A stretch of DNA of 32,614 bases from Planctomycetaceae bacterium (GCA_005791575.1 SXWA01000002.1:1-32614); one strand, 5' to 3'; positions 17,932-26,812 are shown, numbered from the stretch's first letter. Numbers and translations are program-made. Notes: a model not told the origin generated them from the sequence alone.

Positions 17932-18396
17932 CTACTCCTTCTTCAGCCGCGCGACGTGCGGCTTCGTCTGGCCGAACCAGGCGCCGATCGTACCGGCGAC
18001 GTCCTTGCTCGTCTCCATCGTCGCCGGGCTCCCATCCTCGCCGGGAATGAAGGTCGCCGTCACTTTGAGCGAACCCTCCTTCCACGTCAGCGTGGTGTCG
18101 TCGACGACCGTGATGTCTTTGAGCGAAAACCACATGCGGATGTTGAAGACGCCGTTGGGAACCGCGGGGTCGGAGAAGCGTGCCGCGAGCTTTCCGTCCT
18201 TCTCGCTGATCTCGATGATCCTCCGCGTACCGACCAGCGCGTAGGGCTCCTTCCAGGTTCCAACCCACTTGCGGAGCGACGGATCGCCCCCCTCCTGGCC
18301 CAGCGCGCCACGGATGGGCGAGCCAACGGCGAGCGCCGTCACCAGCGCCACCGCCACCGGCATCGCCCGGCACCCACGCTTCGCTGCTCCCCGCAT
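17932..18396 (-). CDS. Small secreted protein, lipocalin-like/unknown
   Basis: 154 aa with signal peptide (AMPVAVALVTALAVGSPIRGALGQ); beta-rich 'GTWKEPYALVGTRRIIEISEKDGKLAARF'. Confidence 0.65.
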   Translation of the reverse strand: MRGAAKRGCRAMPVAVALVTALAVGSPIRGALGQEGGDPSLRKWVGTWKEPYALVGTRRIIEISEKDGKLAARFSDPAVPNGVFNIRMWFSLKDITVVDDTTLTWKEGSLKVTATFIPGEDGSPATMETSKDVAGTIGAWFGQTKPHVARLKKE

Positions 18397-18506
18397 GGCA
18401 CCCTCACACGTGAAACGTCACAACCACCCGCGGGGGGTACGCTACACCGGCCGCGGATGCCTGACAATGCTGCGGGACCGCGTCGCGCTGCCGGCACGCG
18501 GGTGGG

Positions 18507-19904
18507 TCAGCGGGGCACGGCATTGCTCGGCGGCGACTCGAGCCCGACCGTGTTCACGGCGATCACACGGTAGCGATGCTCCACGCCCGGCACCGGCTCC
18601 GGGAGCGGGAAGCGCAGCGGCACCAGCGGCTGCGACGGGGTGTCGCTGTAGAGCAGGTTCTGGAACACCGGCCGGCCGAAGGAGTTCTTCGGGTTCTCCG
18701 GGAACGTGGCGATCCGCACGCCGTCGCGCTCGATGACGAACCCCGCCAATCCGCTCTCCAGGTCGGCGACTGCCTCCCAGACGAGGTCGGTGCCCTCGAT
18801 GCGCACGCCGATCGGCGCCGTGGGCGGGCTGGCATCGGCGACCAGCGTGTCCTTCACGTATTCCATCCAGGCGCGGGCGATCGACCCGTTCGGCAACCAA
18901 CCGACGGAGAGGGGATCGCCGCTGAATCGATCCGCCGCCACCGCCTCCCCACCGGTGATCGGCGCCAGCCACGCGCCGGCGCCGGAGAGGGCGCGCAGCG
19001 ACTCCCCCGGCTTCTCCGGCAGCCGCGCCGTGAGGCAGGCGTCGAGCCACGGGATCGCGAGGTAGCGCTGATTCCCGCAGTCGTGGCTGCTGAGCGGGTC
19101 GATCGCCACCGCCACCAGGCCACCACGGCTCCGCAGCGCATGGAAAAACACCTGATTGGCAGGCCAAACCCCCTTGAAGCGCTCGTCCCCCTCGATCACT
19201 CCTTCCTTCACCCCGAGGTTGCAGACCAGCGGCACCGTCAGCACGGCATCATCGAGCCGATGGTGCCGGATACCGGGCCGGGCCGGATCCGCCTCGAGCA
19301 GCGGCACGCCCGACCGCAACCACGCCGCGGCGACGCGCTCCGGGTGGAGGAGCACCATGCCGCCGGCCCAGTGGCCGCCGCCGCTGTGGCCCCACAGCGC
19401 CCAGGGCACGCTGGCCAGTTCCGGGTGGCCGGAGAGCATCCCCAGTTCAGCGAGTGCCCGTTGGAACACCGCGTCCGAACCGTTCCGCGGATCGCACCAG
19501 CGTTGGCAGTCGGCTTTGTCGGGTTGCTCATACGCCGGTGCGAGCAGGGCGCAGCCATGCCGGGCCGCGAGCGCCTGCCAGTGGAGGTCGTGGGCGCCCG
19601 TGAGCCCCGACGAGCAGGAGCCCTCGCCGCAGCCATGCTGATGGACGATCACACCCCGGAGCGTGGCCGTGCCGGCAGGGATCCACAGGGTGTGGGTGAC
19701 CGGGTAGGCCAGTCCCGCCGCTTCGGTGGCGGCCTCGTAACGCACCCGGTGGTAGGGCGGTTCCACCGGCGGCCGCTTGTCGTAGGGCGGCTCCTGGCCG
19801 AAGCCGGCGCCCGCCGCAGCCCACACCACACAGGCCCCCCACCGGAGCGTGCCTCCCGTTCGCTGCAGCGCTCGCCCCGTGGGGGTCGTGATCTGTCTGG
19901 TCAT
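18507..19904 (-). CDS. Secreted alpha/beta hydrolase-like protein
   Basis: 465 aa; signal sequence; nucleophile elbow '[31 protein letters not shown]'; fibronectin-like C-terminus ('[20 protein letters not shown]'). Confidence 0.75.
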   Translation of the reverse strand: MTRQITTPTGRALQRTGGTLRWGACVVWAAAGAGFGQEPPYDKRPPVEPPYHRVRYEAATEAAGLAYPVTHTLWIPAGTATLRGVIVHQHGCGEGSCSSGLTGAHDLHWQALAARHGCALLAPAYEQPDKADCQRWCDPRNGSDAVFQRALAELGMLSGHPELASVPWALWGHSGGGHWAGGMVLLHPERVAAAWLRSGVPLLEADPARPGIRHHRLDDAVLTVPLVCNLGVKEGVIEGDERFKGVWPANQVFFHALRSRGGLVAVAIDPLSSHDCGNQRYLAIPWLDACLTARLPEKPGESLRALSGAGAWLAPITGGEAVAADRFSGDPLSVGWLPNGSIARAWMEYVKDTLVADASPPTAPIGVRIEGTDLVWEAVADLESGLAGFVIERDGVRIATFPENPKNSFGRPVFQNLLYSDTPSQPLVPLRFPLPEPVPGVEHRYRVIAVNTVGLESPPSNAVPR

Positions 19905-20031
19905 GGCCGTTTGGCTCCGGGCGGTATCGCGCTGGACAGGCTACCAGCCGGGCAACCGAAGCGCGCGCCACGGGTATGCTGTCCATCGCGCGCCGCCGCC
20001 GTGTGAAGCGGCGTTCCCCCTTGAGTCCGCG

Positions 20032-20273
20032 ATGCCCGCTTGCCGTGCCATCACCGTCTGCCTGGCGGTCGCGCTCTTTGCCCTGGGTGGGGCGTGGAGC
20101 CGGGCCCCGGCGCCCTCGACGACGGCTTCGTGCTCGACAAGCACCCCGGCCAACCCAACCGGCTGACGACCATTCCCGGTTCGATCCCCGCCCGGCGCCG
20201 ACCTCCGAAGCCGGCCGCCGATCCGGCTGCCACCCCGGCTGCAGCTCCGGCCGCCGGCAGTCGAGCGAAGTAA
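20032..20273 (+). pseudogene. Candidate frameshifted small secreted protein/lipoprotein
   Basis: Frame 1 from ATG 20032 gives a signal peptide (MPACRAITVCLAVALFALGG); frame 3 continues with 'VEPGPGALDDGFVLDKHPGQPNRLTTIPGSIPARRRPPKPAADPAATPAAAPAAGSRAK'. A one-base change joins them. Confidence 0.35.
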
Positions 20274-20295
20274 GCATCGGCATCGCTGCCGCCGA

Positions 20296-20523
20296 TCAGC
20301 CGCCGACTTCGAGCGCCGCGAAGCGGGGCACGTGGCTGCCGCCGACGACCACGGCCTCGAGGAACATCGCCGCGGGGCGCACCCAGAGGGCGCGGTCGCC
20401 GTATTCCTGCCGGTAGACCACCAGCTCCTCGAGCGTCTCGCTGTGGCGCGCGCAGCCGATGACCGTGTATTCGCGTCCCTTGTAGTGCCGGTAGCGGCCC
20501 GGTCGAACGGTCTCCATCCGCAT
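20296..20523 (-). CDS. DUF1653 domain protein
   Basis: 'GRYRHYKGREYTVIGCARHSETLEELVVYRQEYGDRALWVRPAAMFLEAVVVGGSHVPRFAAL' matches the DUF1653 pattern. Confidence 0.88.
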   Translation of the reverse strand: MRMETVRPGRYRHYKGREYTVIGCARHSETLEELVVYRQEYGDRALWVRPAAMFLEAVVVGGSHVPRFAALEVGG

Positions 20524-20753
20524 CTCCTCCCCGTGTCTTTTGCGATCGGGCCCCGCACACCGCCTCGCTGGGTCGGCAGTCTACGCCGCCGGCGCGCGTG
20601 CCTCCCGGCGCCGTCGCCTCCGGCATTCCGGCGCCCCTCCACGGCCCATCGACCGGGCCCTGCCCCCGACGGGGCTCCGCCGTCGGGCTCCCTTGAAGGG
20701 GCCGGAGCGCCGGGGATAGTCTCGAACCGCCCACCGCCACCTTCCGGTCAGCC

Positions 20754-21248
20754 ATGGAAACGATCCGCTTCCGGCACGCGCACTTCTCGGCCCGGTTCCC
20801 GGTGGACTACCGCTATTCCCCTTCCCACTTCTGGATGGCACCGGTGGAGGATGGATCACGGCCTGTCTGGCGGGTGGGGTTCACGAAGTTCGCCACGCGG
20901 ATGCTCGGGGAATTGGTGGAGATGGTCGTCGAGCCGCCGCTCGGCGCCGCCGTGCAGGCGGGGAGCCGCCTCGGCACCGTCGAGGGTTTCAAGGCGGTGA
21001 GTGATCTCTACTGCGTCGTCGATGGCACGCTGACCGACGTCAACCGGGCGCTGACGGCCGAAGCATGCCTCACCCACGCCGATCCCTACGGCGCCGGCTG
21101 GCTGTATGCCGTCGCGGGGGAACCGGAGGCCGGCCACCTCGACGTGCATGGCTATGTCGCCCTCCTCTCGGCGACGATCGATCGATTGCAGGCCTCACGC
21201 TATAGTGGGGGCGGGTCCGTAGGCAGCCACGGGGAGGAGCGTCCATGA
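20754..21248 (+). CDS. GcvH-like lipoyl-carrier protein (divergent)
   Basis: 'VGFTKFATRMLGELVEMVVEPPLGAAVQAGSRLGTVEGFKAVSDLYCVVDGTLTDVNRAL' with the lipoyl-Lys context of GcvH (E-x-x-KAVSD-x-Y), 'DPYGAGWLYAV'. Confidence 0.85.
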   Translation: METIRFRHAHFSARFPVDYRYSPSHFWMAPVEDGSRPVWRVGFTKFATRMLGELVEMVVEPPLGAAVQAGSRLGTVEGFKAVSDLYCVVDGTLTDVNRALTAEACLTHADPYGAGWLYAVAGEPEAGHLDVHGYVALLSATIDRLQASRYSGGGSVGSHGEERP

Positions 21249-22360
21249 GCCAGCCGACCGCCCGCTACGTGATGGTCGGCGGCTTCCTCGGTGCCGGCAA
21301 GACGACGTCGATCCTCCGCTTCGCCCATTGGCTCACGGCCCGCGGCCTGCGGGTGGGGCTGGTCACCAACGATCAGGGTGGCGGACTGGTCGACACGGCG
21401 CTCGCCGGCGCCCACGGCATGCCGGTCGAGGAGATCGTCGGCGGCTGCTTCTGCTGCCGGTTCACGTCGCTCGTCGAGGCGGCGGAGACCCTCGTCCGCG
21501 ATACCGCCCCCGACGTCCTCATCGCCGAACCGGTGGGGAGCTGCACCGACCTCGTGGCCACGGTGAGCCTGCCGCTGGAGCGGCTCTACGGCGACCGCTT
21601 CACCGTTGCCCCGATGAGCGTGGTGGTCGATCCACTGCGGGCCGAGCGCGTGCTCGGCCTCGCCGCCGCCCGCCTCTCGGAGCACGTCAGCTACATCTAC
21701 CGCAAGCAGCTCGAGGAGGCGGAGATCGTCGTCGTCAACAAGTGCGATCTGGTCGACCGGTCGCGGCTCGACAGGCTCCGCGCGGCGCTGGCGGAGGTGG
21801 CACCGCGGGCGACGGTCTTCGAGTGCTCGGCACGCGAGGGCAACGGTCTGGAGGGGTGGTTCGAGGCCCTGCTTGCCGGCCGCTCACAGGCGACGCCGAT
21901 CGCGGCAATCGACTACGATCGCTACGCACTCGGCGAATCGCTCCTCGGGTGGCTCAACGCCGAGGTCCGCATCGGCAACGGCGCGGGACCCGAGTTCGAC
22001 GGGAACCAACTCCTGCTGACGATCCTCGGGGCCGTGCGCGCGGCCCTCGAGCGCTCCGGCCACGAGATCGCCCACCTCAAGGGCACGCTCGCCGTCGATG
22101 GCGACCCGTACGAGCTCGCCGCCGCGAATCTCGTCCGCACGGCCGACCCCCCCGCCCTCTCGCACCGGCTCTCCGACCCGCTCGATATCGGCCGCCTGCT
22201 CCTCAATCTCCGCGCCGAGGCCGATCCGGACCTCCTCGAGCGCTCCGTCCGTGAAGCGCTCGCTGCGGCCTGCGGCGACCTCCCGCACGAGACCCTCCAT
22301 GTGGAACATTTCCGCCCCGGCCGCCCCGTGCCCACCCACCGGCTTCCCGCCCGCGTCTGA
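21245..22360 (+). CDS. CobW/G3E-family GTPase (metallochaperone-like)
   Basis: Walker A 'GGFLGAGKTT', CxCC motif 'GGCFCC', 'NKCD'; ATGA overlap with the gcvH-like stop. Confidence 0.87.
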   Translation: MSQPTARYVMVGGFLGAGKTTSILRFAHWLTARGLRVGLVTNDQGGGLVDTALAGAHGMPVEEIVGGCFCCRFTSLVEAAETLVRDTAPDVLIAEPVGSCTDLVATVSLPLERLYGDRFTVAPMSVVVDPLRAERVLGLAAARLSEHVSYIYRKQLEEAEIVVVNKCDLVDRSRLDRLRAALAEVAPRATVFECSAREGNGLEGWFEALLAGRSQATPIAAIDYDRYALGESLLGWLNAEVRIGNGAGPEFDGNQLLLTILGAVRAALERSGHEIAHLKGTLAVDGDPYELAAANLVRTADPPALSHRLSDPLDIGRLLLNLRAEADPDLLERSVREALAAACGDLPHETLHVEHFRPGRPVPTHRLPARV

Positions 22361-22383
22361 AGCCCCGAGTCTGAAGCAGTGCC

Positions 22384-23634
22384 ATGATCCTCCCGCAGCT
22401 CACCTCCAGGATCGTCTCGACCGTGGCCCCCAACTGCCTGTGGAAGGCGGGGTGGAACTTCGGTGCGAAGGGGATGCTGTCGGTCGAGCGGTTCCGTGGT
22501 CGGAAGCAGCGTGGCACCGTCTTCCCGCCGTTCCTCCACCTCTCGATCATCAACAGTTGCAACCTCGCCTGCCAGGGCTGCTGGGTCGACGTGGCGGCGC
22601 CGCGGACGATGCTCTCCACCGCACAGCTCGATGCGATCGTCGGCGACGCCAAGGCCCACGGCAATTCGTTCTTCGGGATTCTCGGCGGCGAGCCGTTCCT
22701 CCATCCGGGGCTCTTTGACCTCCTCGAGCGGCACCGCGACTGCTACTTCCAGATCTTCACCAACGGCCAGCTCGTCACCCCCGACGTCGCCCGCCGCCTC
22801 CAGCGCCTCGGCAATGCCACGCCGCTGGTGAGCATCGAGGGGGATGCCGCTGCCAGCGACATCCGCCGCGGCAACCGCCAGGTGCTGTCGCGCACGCTGC
22901 GCGGGCTCGAGGCCTGCCTCGAGGCACGGCTCCTCACCGGCGTGGCCTCGAGCCTCTGCCAGTCGAACATCGACACCCTCCTCACCGAGAAGTGGCTCGA
23001 CCACCTCATCGAACTGGGGGTCCATTACACGTGGTTCCACGGCTACCGCCCCGTGGGCCCCGAATCGTCGCCGGAACTGGCCCTCACCCCGGAGCAGCTC
23101 GTGCGCGTGCGCCGCTTCGTGGTGGAACAGCGCGCCCGCAAGCCGATCGCGATCGTCGACGCCTACTACGACGGCGAGGGCGCGGCCCTCTGCCCGATGG
23201 CGGCGGGGATCACCCACCATGTCGGTCCGTCGGGCTACATCGAGCCCTGCCCGATCATCCAGTTGGCGGTCGACCATGTCGACGACGGTCCGTTCTTCGA
23301 GACGCTGACGAAGTCGGCCTACCTGGCCGACGTCCGCGCCGCGGCTGCCCGCCACAGCCGCGGCTGCATCGTCCTCGAGAACCCCCGGCTGCTCCTCGAG
23401 ATCGCCGACCGGCACGGTGCGAAAGACACCACGCAGCGCGGCACCGCCCGCGCGGAACTGGAGGCGATGACGCCGCGGTCGAGCCAGGACCTCCCCGGCC
23501 GCGAGATCCCCGAGCGGCACTGGATGTATCGCCTTGCCAAGGGGCGCTGGTTCAACGACTTCGGGGCCTATGCCAAGGCGAAGCGCCCCGCCGCGCTGCC
23601 GGCGGCCGGGAGCGCCCGGAGCGACACCCCATGA
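22384..23634 (+). CDS. Radical SAM protein
   Basis: 'INSCNLACQGCWVDV' (CxxxCxxC at 22558-22581), 'GILGGEPFLHPGLFDLL', 'QIFTNGQLV', C-terminal cysteines 'GYIEPCPIIQ'. Confidence 0.9.
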   Translation: MILPQLTSRIVSTVAPNCLWKAGWNFGAKGMLSVERFRGRKQRGTVFPPFLHLSIINSCNLACQGCWVDVAAPRTMLSTAQLDAIVGDAKAHGNSFFGILGGEPFLHPGLFDLLERHRDCYFQIFTNGQLVTPDVARRLQRLGNATPLVSIEGDAAASDIRRGNRQVLSRTLRGLEACLEARLLTGVASSLCQSNIDTLLTEKWLDHLIELGVHYTWFHGYRPVGPESSPELALTPEQLVRVRRFVVEQRARKPIAIVDAYYDGEGAALCPMAAGITHHVGPSGYIEPCPIIQLAVDHVDDGPFFETLTKSAYLADVRAAAARHSRGCIVLENPRLLLEIADRHGAKDTTQRGTARAELEAMTPRSSQDLPGREIPERHWMYRLAKGRWFNDFGAYAKAKRPAALPAAGSARSDTP

Positions 23635-23996
23635 GCCAGCCCCAGCCCGCACCACGGATCCTCTATTGCCGGTGTGCCTACGCGCAGGTGGTGCCCGCCG
23701 AGGTGAAGGATGCCGTGCTCGACGGGCTCGCCCGCGCGGAGGTGGCCTTCGAGATGGTGCCCGACCTGTGCGAGATGGCGGCCCGCCGCGATCCCCATCT
23801 GGCCGAGCTCGCCCGCGGCGACGGCCCGTTGACGATCGCCGCCTGCTGGCCGCGGGCCGTCGAGGGGCTGTTCAGCCTCGCCGACGCACCGCTGCCGCGC
23901 GCCGGGGTGCGGATCGTCAACATGCGCACCGATGCCGCCCCGGCGATCCTCGACGAGCTGCTCGGTGCCGACCGTCCGACCGGAGATGCGTCATGA
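23631..23996 (+). CDS. Small Cys-containing protein with HdrA-like segment
   Basis: 121 aa: 'ILYCRCAYAQVVPAEVKDAVLDGL...DLCEMAARRDPHLAELARGDGPLTIAACWPRAVEGLF'; ATGA overlaps on both sides. Confidence 0.72.
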   Translation: MSQPQPAPRILYCRCAYAQVVPAEVKDAVLDGLARAEVAFEMVPDLCEMAARRDPHLAELARGDGPLTIAACWPRAVEGLFSLADAPLPRAGVRIVNMRTDAAPAILDELLGADRPTGDAS

Positions 23997-24889
23997 TCGC
24001 CAGCCCGCCGCTGCCGCCACGGGTGGTCGTCTACGAAGGACGCGGCAGCACGCCGTTCGATCCCGGCGAACGCAGCCGCCTCCTCGCCGGTCTCCTCGAT
24101 CGCGGCTATTCGGTCGTCCGCGCGGGTGCCGGGCGGGCGGAGGCGGGCGCGGCCACGGCATTCATCGTTCTCGGCTGCTTCGGCGGCGCGCCGCCCGAGG
24201 TGGGCGACGCCGCGGGGCGCGACGTCGCCGTCTGCGACATCACGGGCCGCTCGGCCGACGAGGCGATCGCCCTCGTCGAGCAGCGCCGCGACGGTCGGCC
24301 GATGAACCGCCCCGACGCCGCCGGCCCCGGCCAGTGGAAGCCCTGGTTCCCGGTGATCGATCTGGCCCGCTGCACCAACTGCATGCAGTGCCTGAGCTTC
24401 TGCCTGTTCGACGTCTACGGTGTCGCCGCCGACCACACGCTGCGGGTCGAGAACCCGGCCAACTGCAAGGTGAACTGCCCCGCCTGCTCCCGGGTCTGCC
24501 CCGAAGTGGCGATCATGTTCCCCAAGTACCACGCCGGACCGATCGACGGCGGGCCGGTTTCGGAGTCGGACGTCCAGCGCGAGAAGATGAAGGTCGACAT
24601 CTCCGCCCTCCTCGGTGGCGACATTTACTCGCGGCTCCGCGAGCGCTCCGCCGAGGCGAAGCAGCGGTTCTCGCGCGAACGGAGCGCCGACCAGGCTCTC
24701 GCGGAGCGGCGCCGCTGCCTGACGAAGCTCGCCGATGCCGCGGCGATCCCCCGCGAGGTGCTCGACGCCCTCCCCAGTCCGGAGGAGATCCAGCGCCGCA
24801 CCGAGGAGGCGGCGCGACGGGCCGAGGCGGCGCGGGTGGCCCAGGGGGCCCGTGCCGCCCAGGGCAGCACACCGGCCGGAACGACCTGA
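23993..24889 (+). CDS. 4Fe-4S ferredoxin-type protein (two clusters) with N-terminal extension
   Basis: 'CTNCMQCLSFC' and 'CKVNCPACSRVCPEVAIMF'; ATGA overlap with previous gene. Confidence 0.87.
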   Translation: MIASPPLPPRVVVYEGRGSTPFDPGERSRLLAGLLDRGYSVVRAGAGRAEAGAATAFIVLGCFGGAPPEVGDAAGRDVAVCDITGRSADEAIALVEQRRDGRPMNRPDAAGPGQWKPWFPVIDLARCTNCMQCLSFCLFDVYGVAADHTLRVENPANCKVNCPACSRVCPEVAIMFPKYHAGPIDGGPVSESDVQREKMKVDISALLGGDIYSRLRERSAEAKQRFSRERSADQALAERRRCLTKLADAAAIPREVLDALPSPEEIQRRTEEAARRAEAARVAQGARAAQGSTPAGTT

Positions 24890-24908
24890 CGATCGACGAC
24901 GGTGGACG

Positions 24909-24943
24909 AAAGGGGAGGGTTTCCAGCGGAAACCCCCCCTTTT
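24909..24943 (+). terminator. Rho-independent-type terminator
   Basis: AAAGGGGAGGGTTTCC-AGC-GGAAACCCCCCCTTTT: 16-nt arms, one A:C mismatch and one G:T, 3-nt loop, T-run at 3' end; starts 20 bp after the ferredoxin stop. Confidence 0.75.
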
Positions 24944-24957
24944 CGCAGAGCCGGTCT

Positions 24958-25020
24958 CACGGGAGCGACGCTCCCGGCACCTCTTCCATGAGGTGCGGCA
25001 GGCTGTTTATCCACAGCCTG
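24958..25020 (+). repeat. Multi-hairpin repeat, copy 4 (3' half)
   Basis: CGGGAGC-gac-GCTCCCG (24960-24976), GCACCTC..GAGGTGC (24977-24996), CAGGCTGT..ACAGCCTG (24999-25020). Confidence 0.92.
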
Positions 25021-25056
25021 ATAGCGCATGATGGTGCCTCCCTGCAGGTGAAAGCC

Positions 25057-26808
25057 ATGTCCACAGCCGACCGTTCCCCGATCGCGCTTGCCATCCTGCC
25101 GCCTCCGGTGCCGCCGGCAGTCGTTCGCGCGCGGCCACCACAGGCCTCGATCCCCCAGACGAAGGTCGAGCGCGACGCGCTTCTCAATGCGATCCGCCGG
25201 GGCATGCTCCACGAGAAGGCCGTCCCTCCCCTCGGCATGGAGGAACTGCGGCGCCGGGCCGCGGCGGCCCTGACCGAGGCCGGCCTCGCCGAGAGCTACC
25301 TCGACTACGCCGTCGTGATCGCCAACAACGAATCGTGGCGCGACGCCCTCGCCGCCGTCCCCTTCGACCGCCGGCTGCTCCTGATGCCGAAGTGCCTGCG
25401 GGTGGAGAGCCGCTGCCCGGCCCCGTTCGACGAGTTCGGCCTCCTCTGCAAGCAGTGCGGCCTGTGCTCGATCCAGGACTTCCAGGTCGAGGCGGAGCGC
25501 CTCGGCTACGCCGTGCTCGTTGCCGAGGGTTCGGCGCTGGTGATGGCGATGGTCCAGACCGGCAAGATCGAGGCGATCGTCGGCGTGAGCTGCATGCCGG
25601 TGCTCGAGAAGACCTTCCCCCACGTGCAATCCGCCGCCATCCCGGCAGTGGCGGTGCCGCTCCTCCAGGACGACTGCATCGACACCACGGTCGACATCGA
25701 CTGGGTGTGGGACTACATCCATCTCGAGGCGGCCGACCGCTCCCGGCGCCTCGATCTCGGCGGCCTCCACGACGCCGTGAAGGCGTGGTTCGAGCCCGCA
25801 ACCCTCGACGAGGTGATGGGGCCCCCGGTCGGGCATGCCGAGGAAGTGGCGCGGCAATGGCTGGCCGTCGGCGGGCGCCGCTGGCGGCCGTTCCTCGCCG
25901 CGGCGGTCTTCGAGGCGCTGCGGCCCGACGCGTCGCCTGACGGCGGCAGCGGAGAGGCGATCCGCCGCGCCGCGGTGGCGGTCGAGTGCTTCCACAAGGC
26001 GTCGCTGGTGCACGACGACATCGAAGACGGCGACCTCGAGCGCTACGGCGAACCCACGCTCTGCGGGGCACAGGGGGTGCCCGTGGCGCTCAACGTCGGC
26101 GACCTGCTGATCGGCGAGGGGTACCGCCTGCTCGCCGACTCCGGGCTCGACGCCGCGCGGGTGCAGGCGGCGGTCCGCGAGGCGGCCGCCTCGCAGCGGC
26201 TCCTCTGCCAGGGGCAGGGTGCGGAGCTCTCCTGGAGCCGCTCCCCCGTGCAGCTCGCCAGCCGCCAGGTGCTGGAGATCTTCCGGCTCAAGACCGCGCC
26301 CGCCTTCGATGTCGCCCTCCAACTCGGCGCGATCTGCGCCGGCCGGGGGCCGGAGGTCGCCGACGTGCTCCGCGCCTACAGCGAGGCGGTGGGGATCGCC
26401 TACCAGATCAAGGACGACGTCGAGGACCTGCAGGACGACGCGGGCCTCGCGCGGCAGGCCGAGGCCCGGCCGAGCGTGGTGCTGGCGCTGGCGGCCGAAA
26501 AGGCACGCGGCGACGACCGTGAGATGCTCGCGGCGATCGCCGGCGGGCGCCGCCATGAAGCCGCCACGCCGGCCCGCCTCCGCGAGGCGATCCGGGCGAC
26601 GAAGGCCGACGAACGGGCGGCCCTCCTCCTCGAGGGCTACAAGGAACAGGCGGTCCGCGCTCTCGAGGGCCTCACCGACCCCACGCTCAAGGGCCTCCTC
26701 CGCCGCGTCGTGTCGCGGATCTTCAACGATCTCCAATTCGAGGGCTATTGCCGCGAACAGGAGGCCGTGGCCAGGCAGCGCGACGACACCGCGACAGCGA
26801 CGGCCTGA
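25057..26808 (+). CDS. DUF116-polyprenyl (isoprenyl diphosphate) synthetase fusion protein
   Basis: N-terminal DUF116-like Cys-rich domain 'LLMPKCLRVESRCPAPFDEFGLLCKQCGLCSIQDFQVEAERLGYAVLVAEGSALV...IVGVSCMPVLEK...DDCIDT'; C-terminal prenyl synthase with 'GGRRWRPFLA', DDIED (26014-26028) and DDVED (26413-26427). Confidence 0.85.
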   Translation: MSTADRSPIALAILPPPVPPAVVRARPPQASIPQTKVERDALLNAIRRGMLHEKAVPPLGMEELRRRAAAALTEAGLAESYLDYAVVIANNESWRDALAAVPFDRRLLLMPKCLRVESRCPAPFDEFGLLCKQCGLCSIQDFQVEAERLGYAVLVAEGSALVMAMVQTGKIEAIVGVSCMPVLEKTFPHVQSAAIPAVAVPLLQDDCIDTTVDIDWVWDYIHLEAADRSRRLDLGGLHDAVKAWFEPATLDEVMGPPVGHAEEVARQWLAVGGRRWRPFLAAAVFEALRPDASPDGGSGEAIRRAAVAVECFHKASLVHDDIEDGDLERYGEPTLCGAQGVPVALNVGDLLIGEGYRLLADSGLDAARVQAAVREAAASQRLLCQGQGAELSWSRSPVQLASRQVLEIFRLKTAPAFDVALQLGAICAGRGPEVADVLRAYSEAVGIAYQIKDDVEDLQDDAGLARQAEARPSVVLALAAEKARGDDREMLAAIAGGRRHEAATPARLREAIRATKADERAALLLEGYKEQAVRALEGLTDPTLKGLLRRVVSRIFNDLQFEGYCREQEAVARQRDDTATATA

Positions 26809-26812
26809 CGCG

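Noticed and set aside
13725-18050. 1441-aa plus-strand ORF (similar very long ORFs: 2394-5687 +, 7078-10407 -, 24625-26907 -, 21922-23655 -)
   Set aside because: Antisense to well-supported genes; composition (Arg/Gly/His/Glu/Pro-rich, no recognisable motif) is what high-GC codon bias creates on the opposite strand.
22384-23634. HpnH (adenosyl hopene transferase) assignment for the radical SAM gene
   Set aside because: Shares only the general CxxxCxxC radical SAM motif; no specific HpnH similarity that I can recognise and no hpn genes around.
24988-25056. Upstream ATG in the repeat as start of the DUF116-prenyl synthase gene
   Set aside because: In-frame extension is repeat sequence (MRCGRLFIHSLIAHDGASLQVKA) also seen translated at other copies; ATG at 25057 is more plausible.
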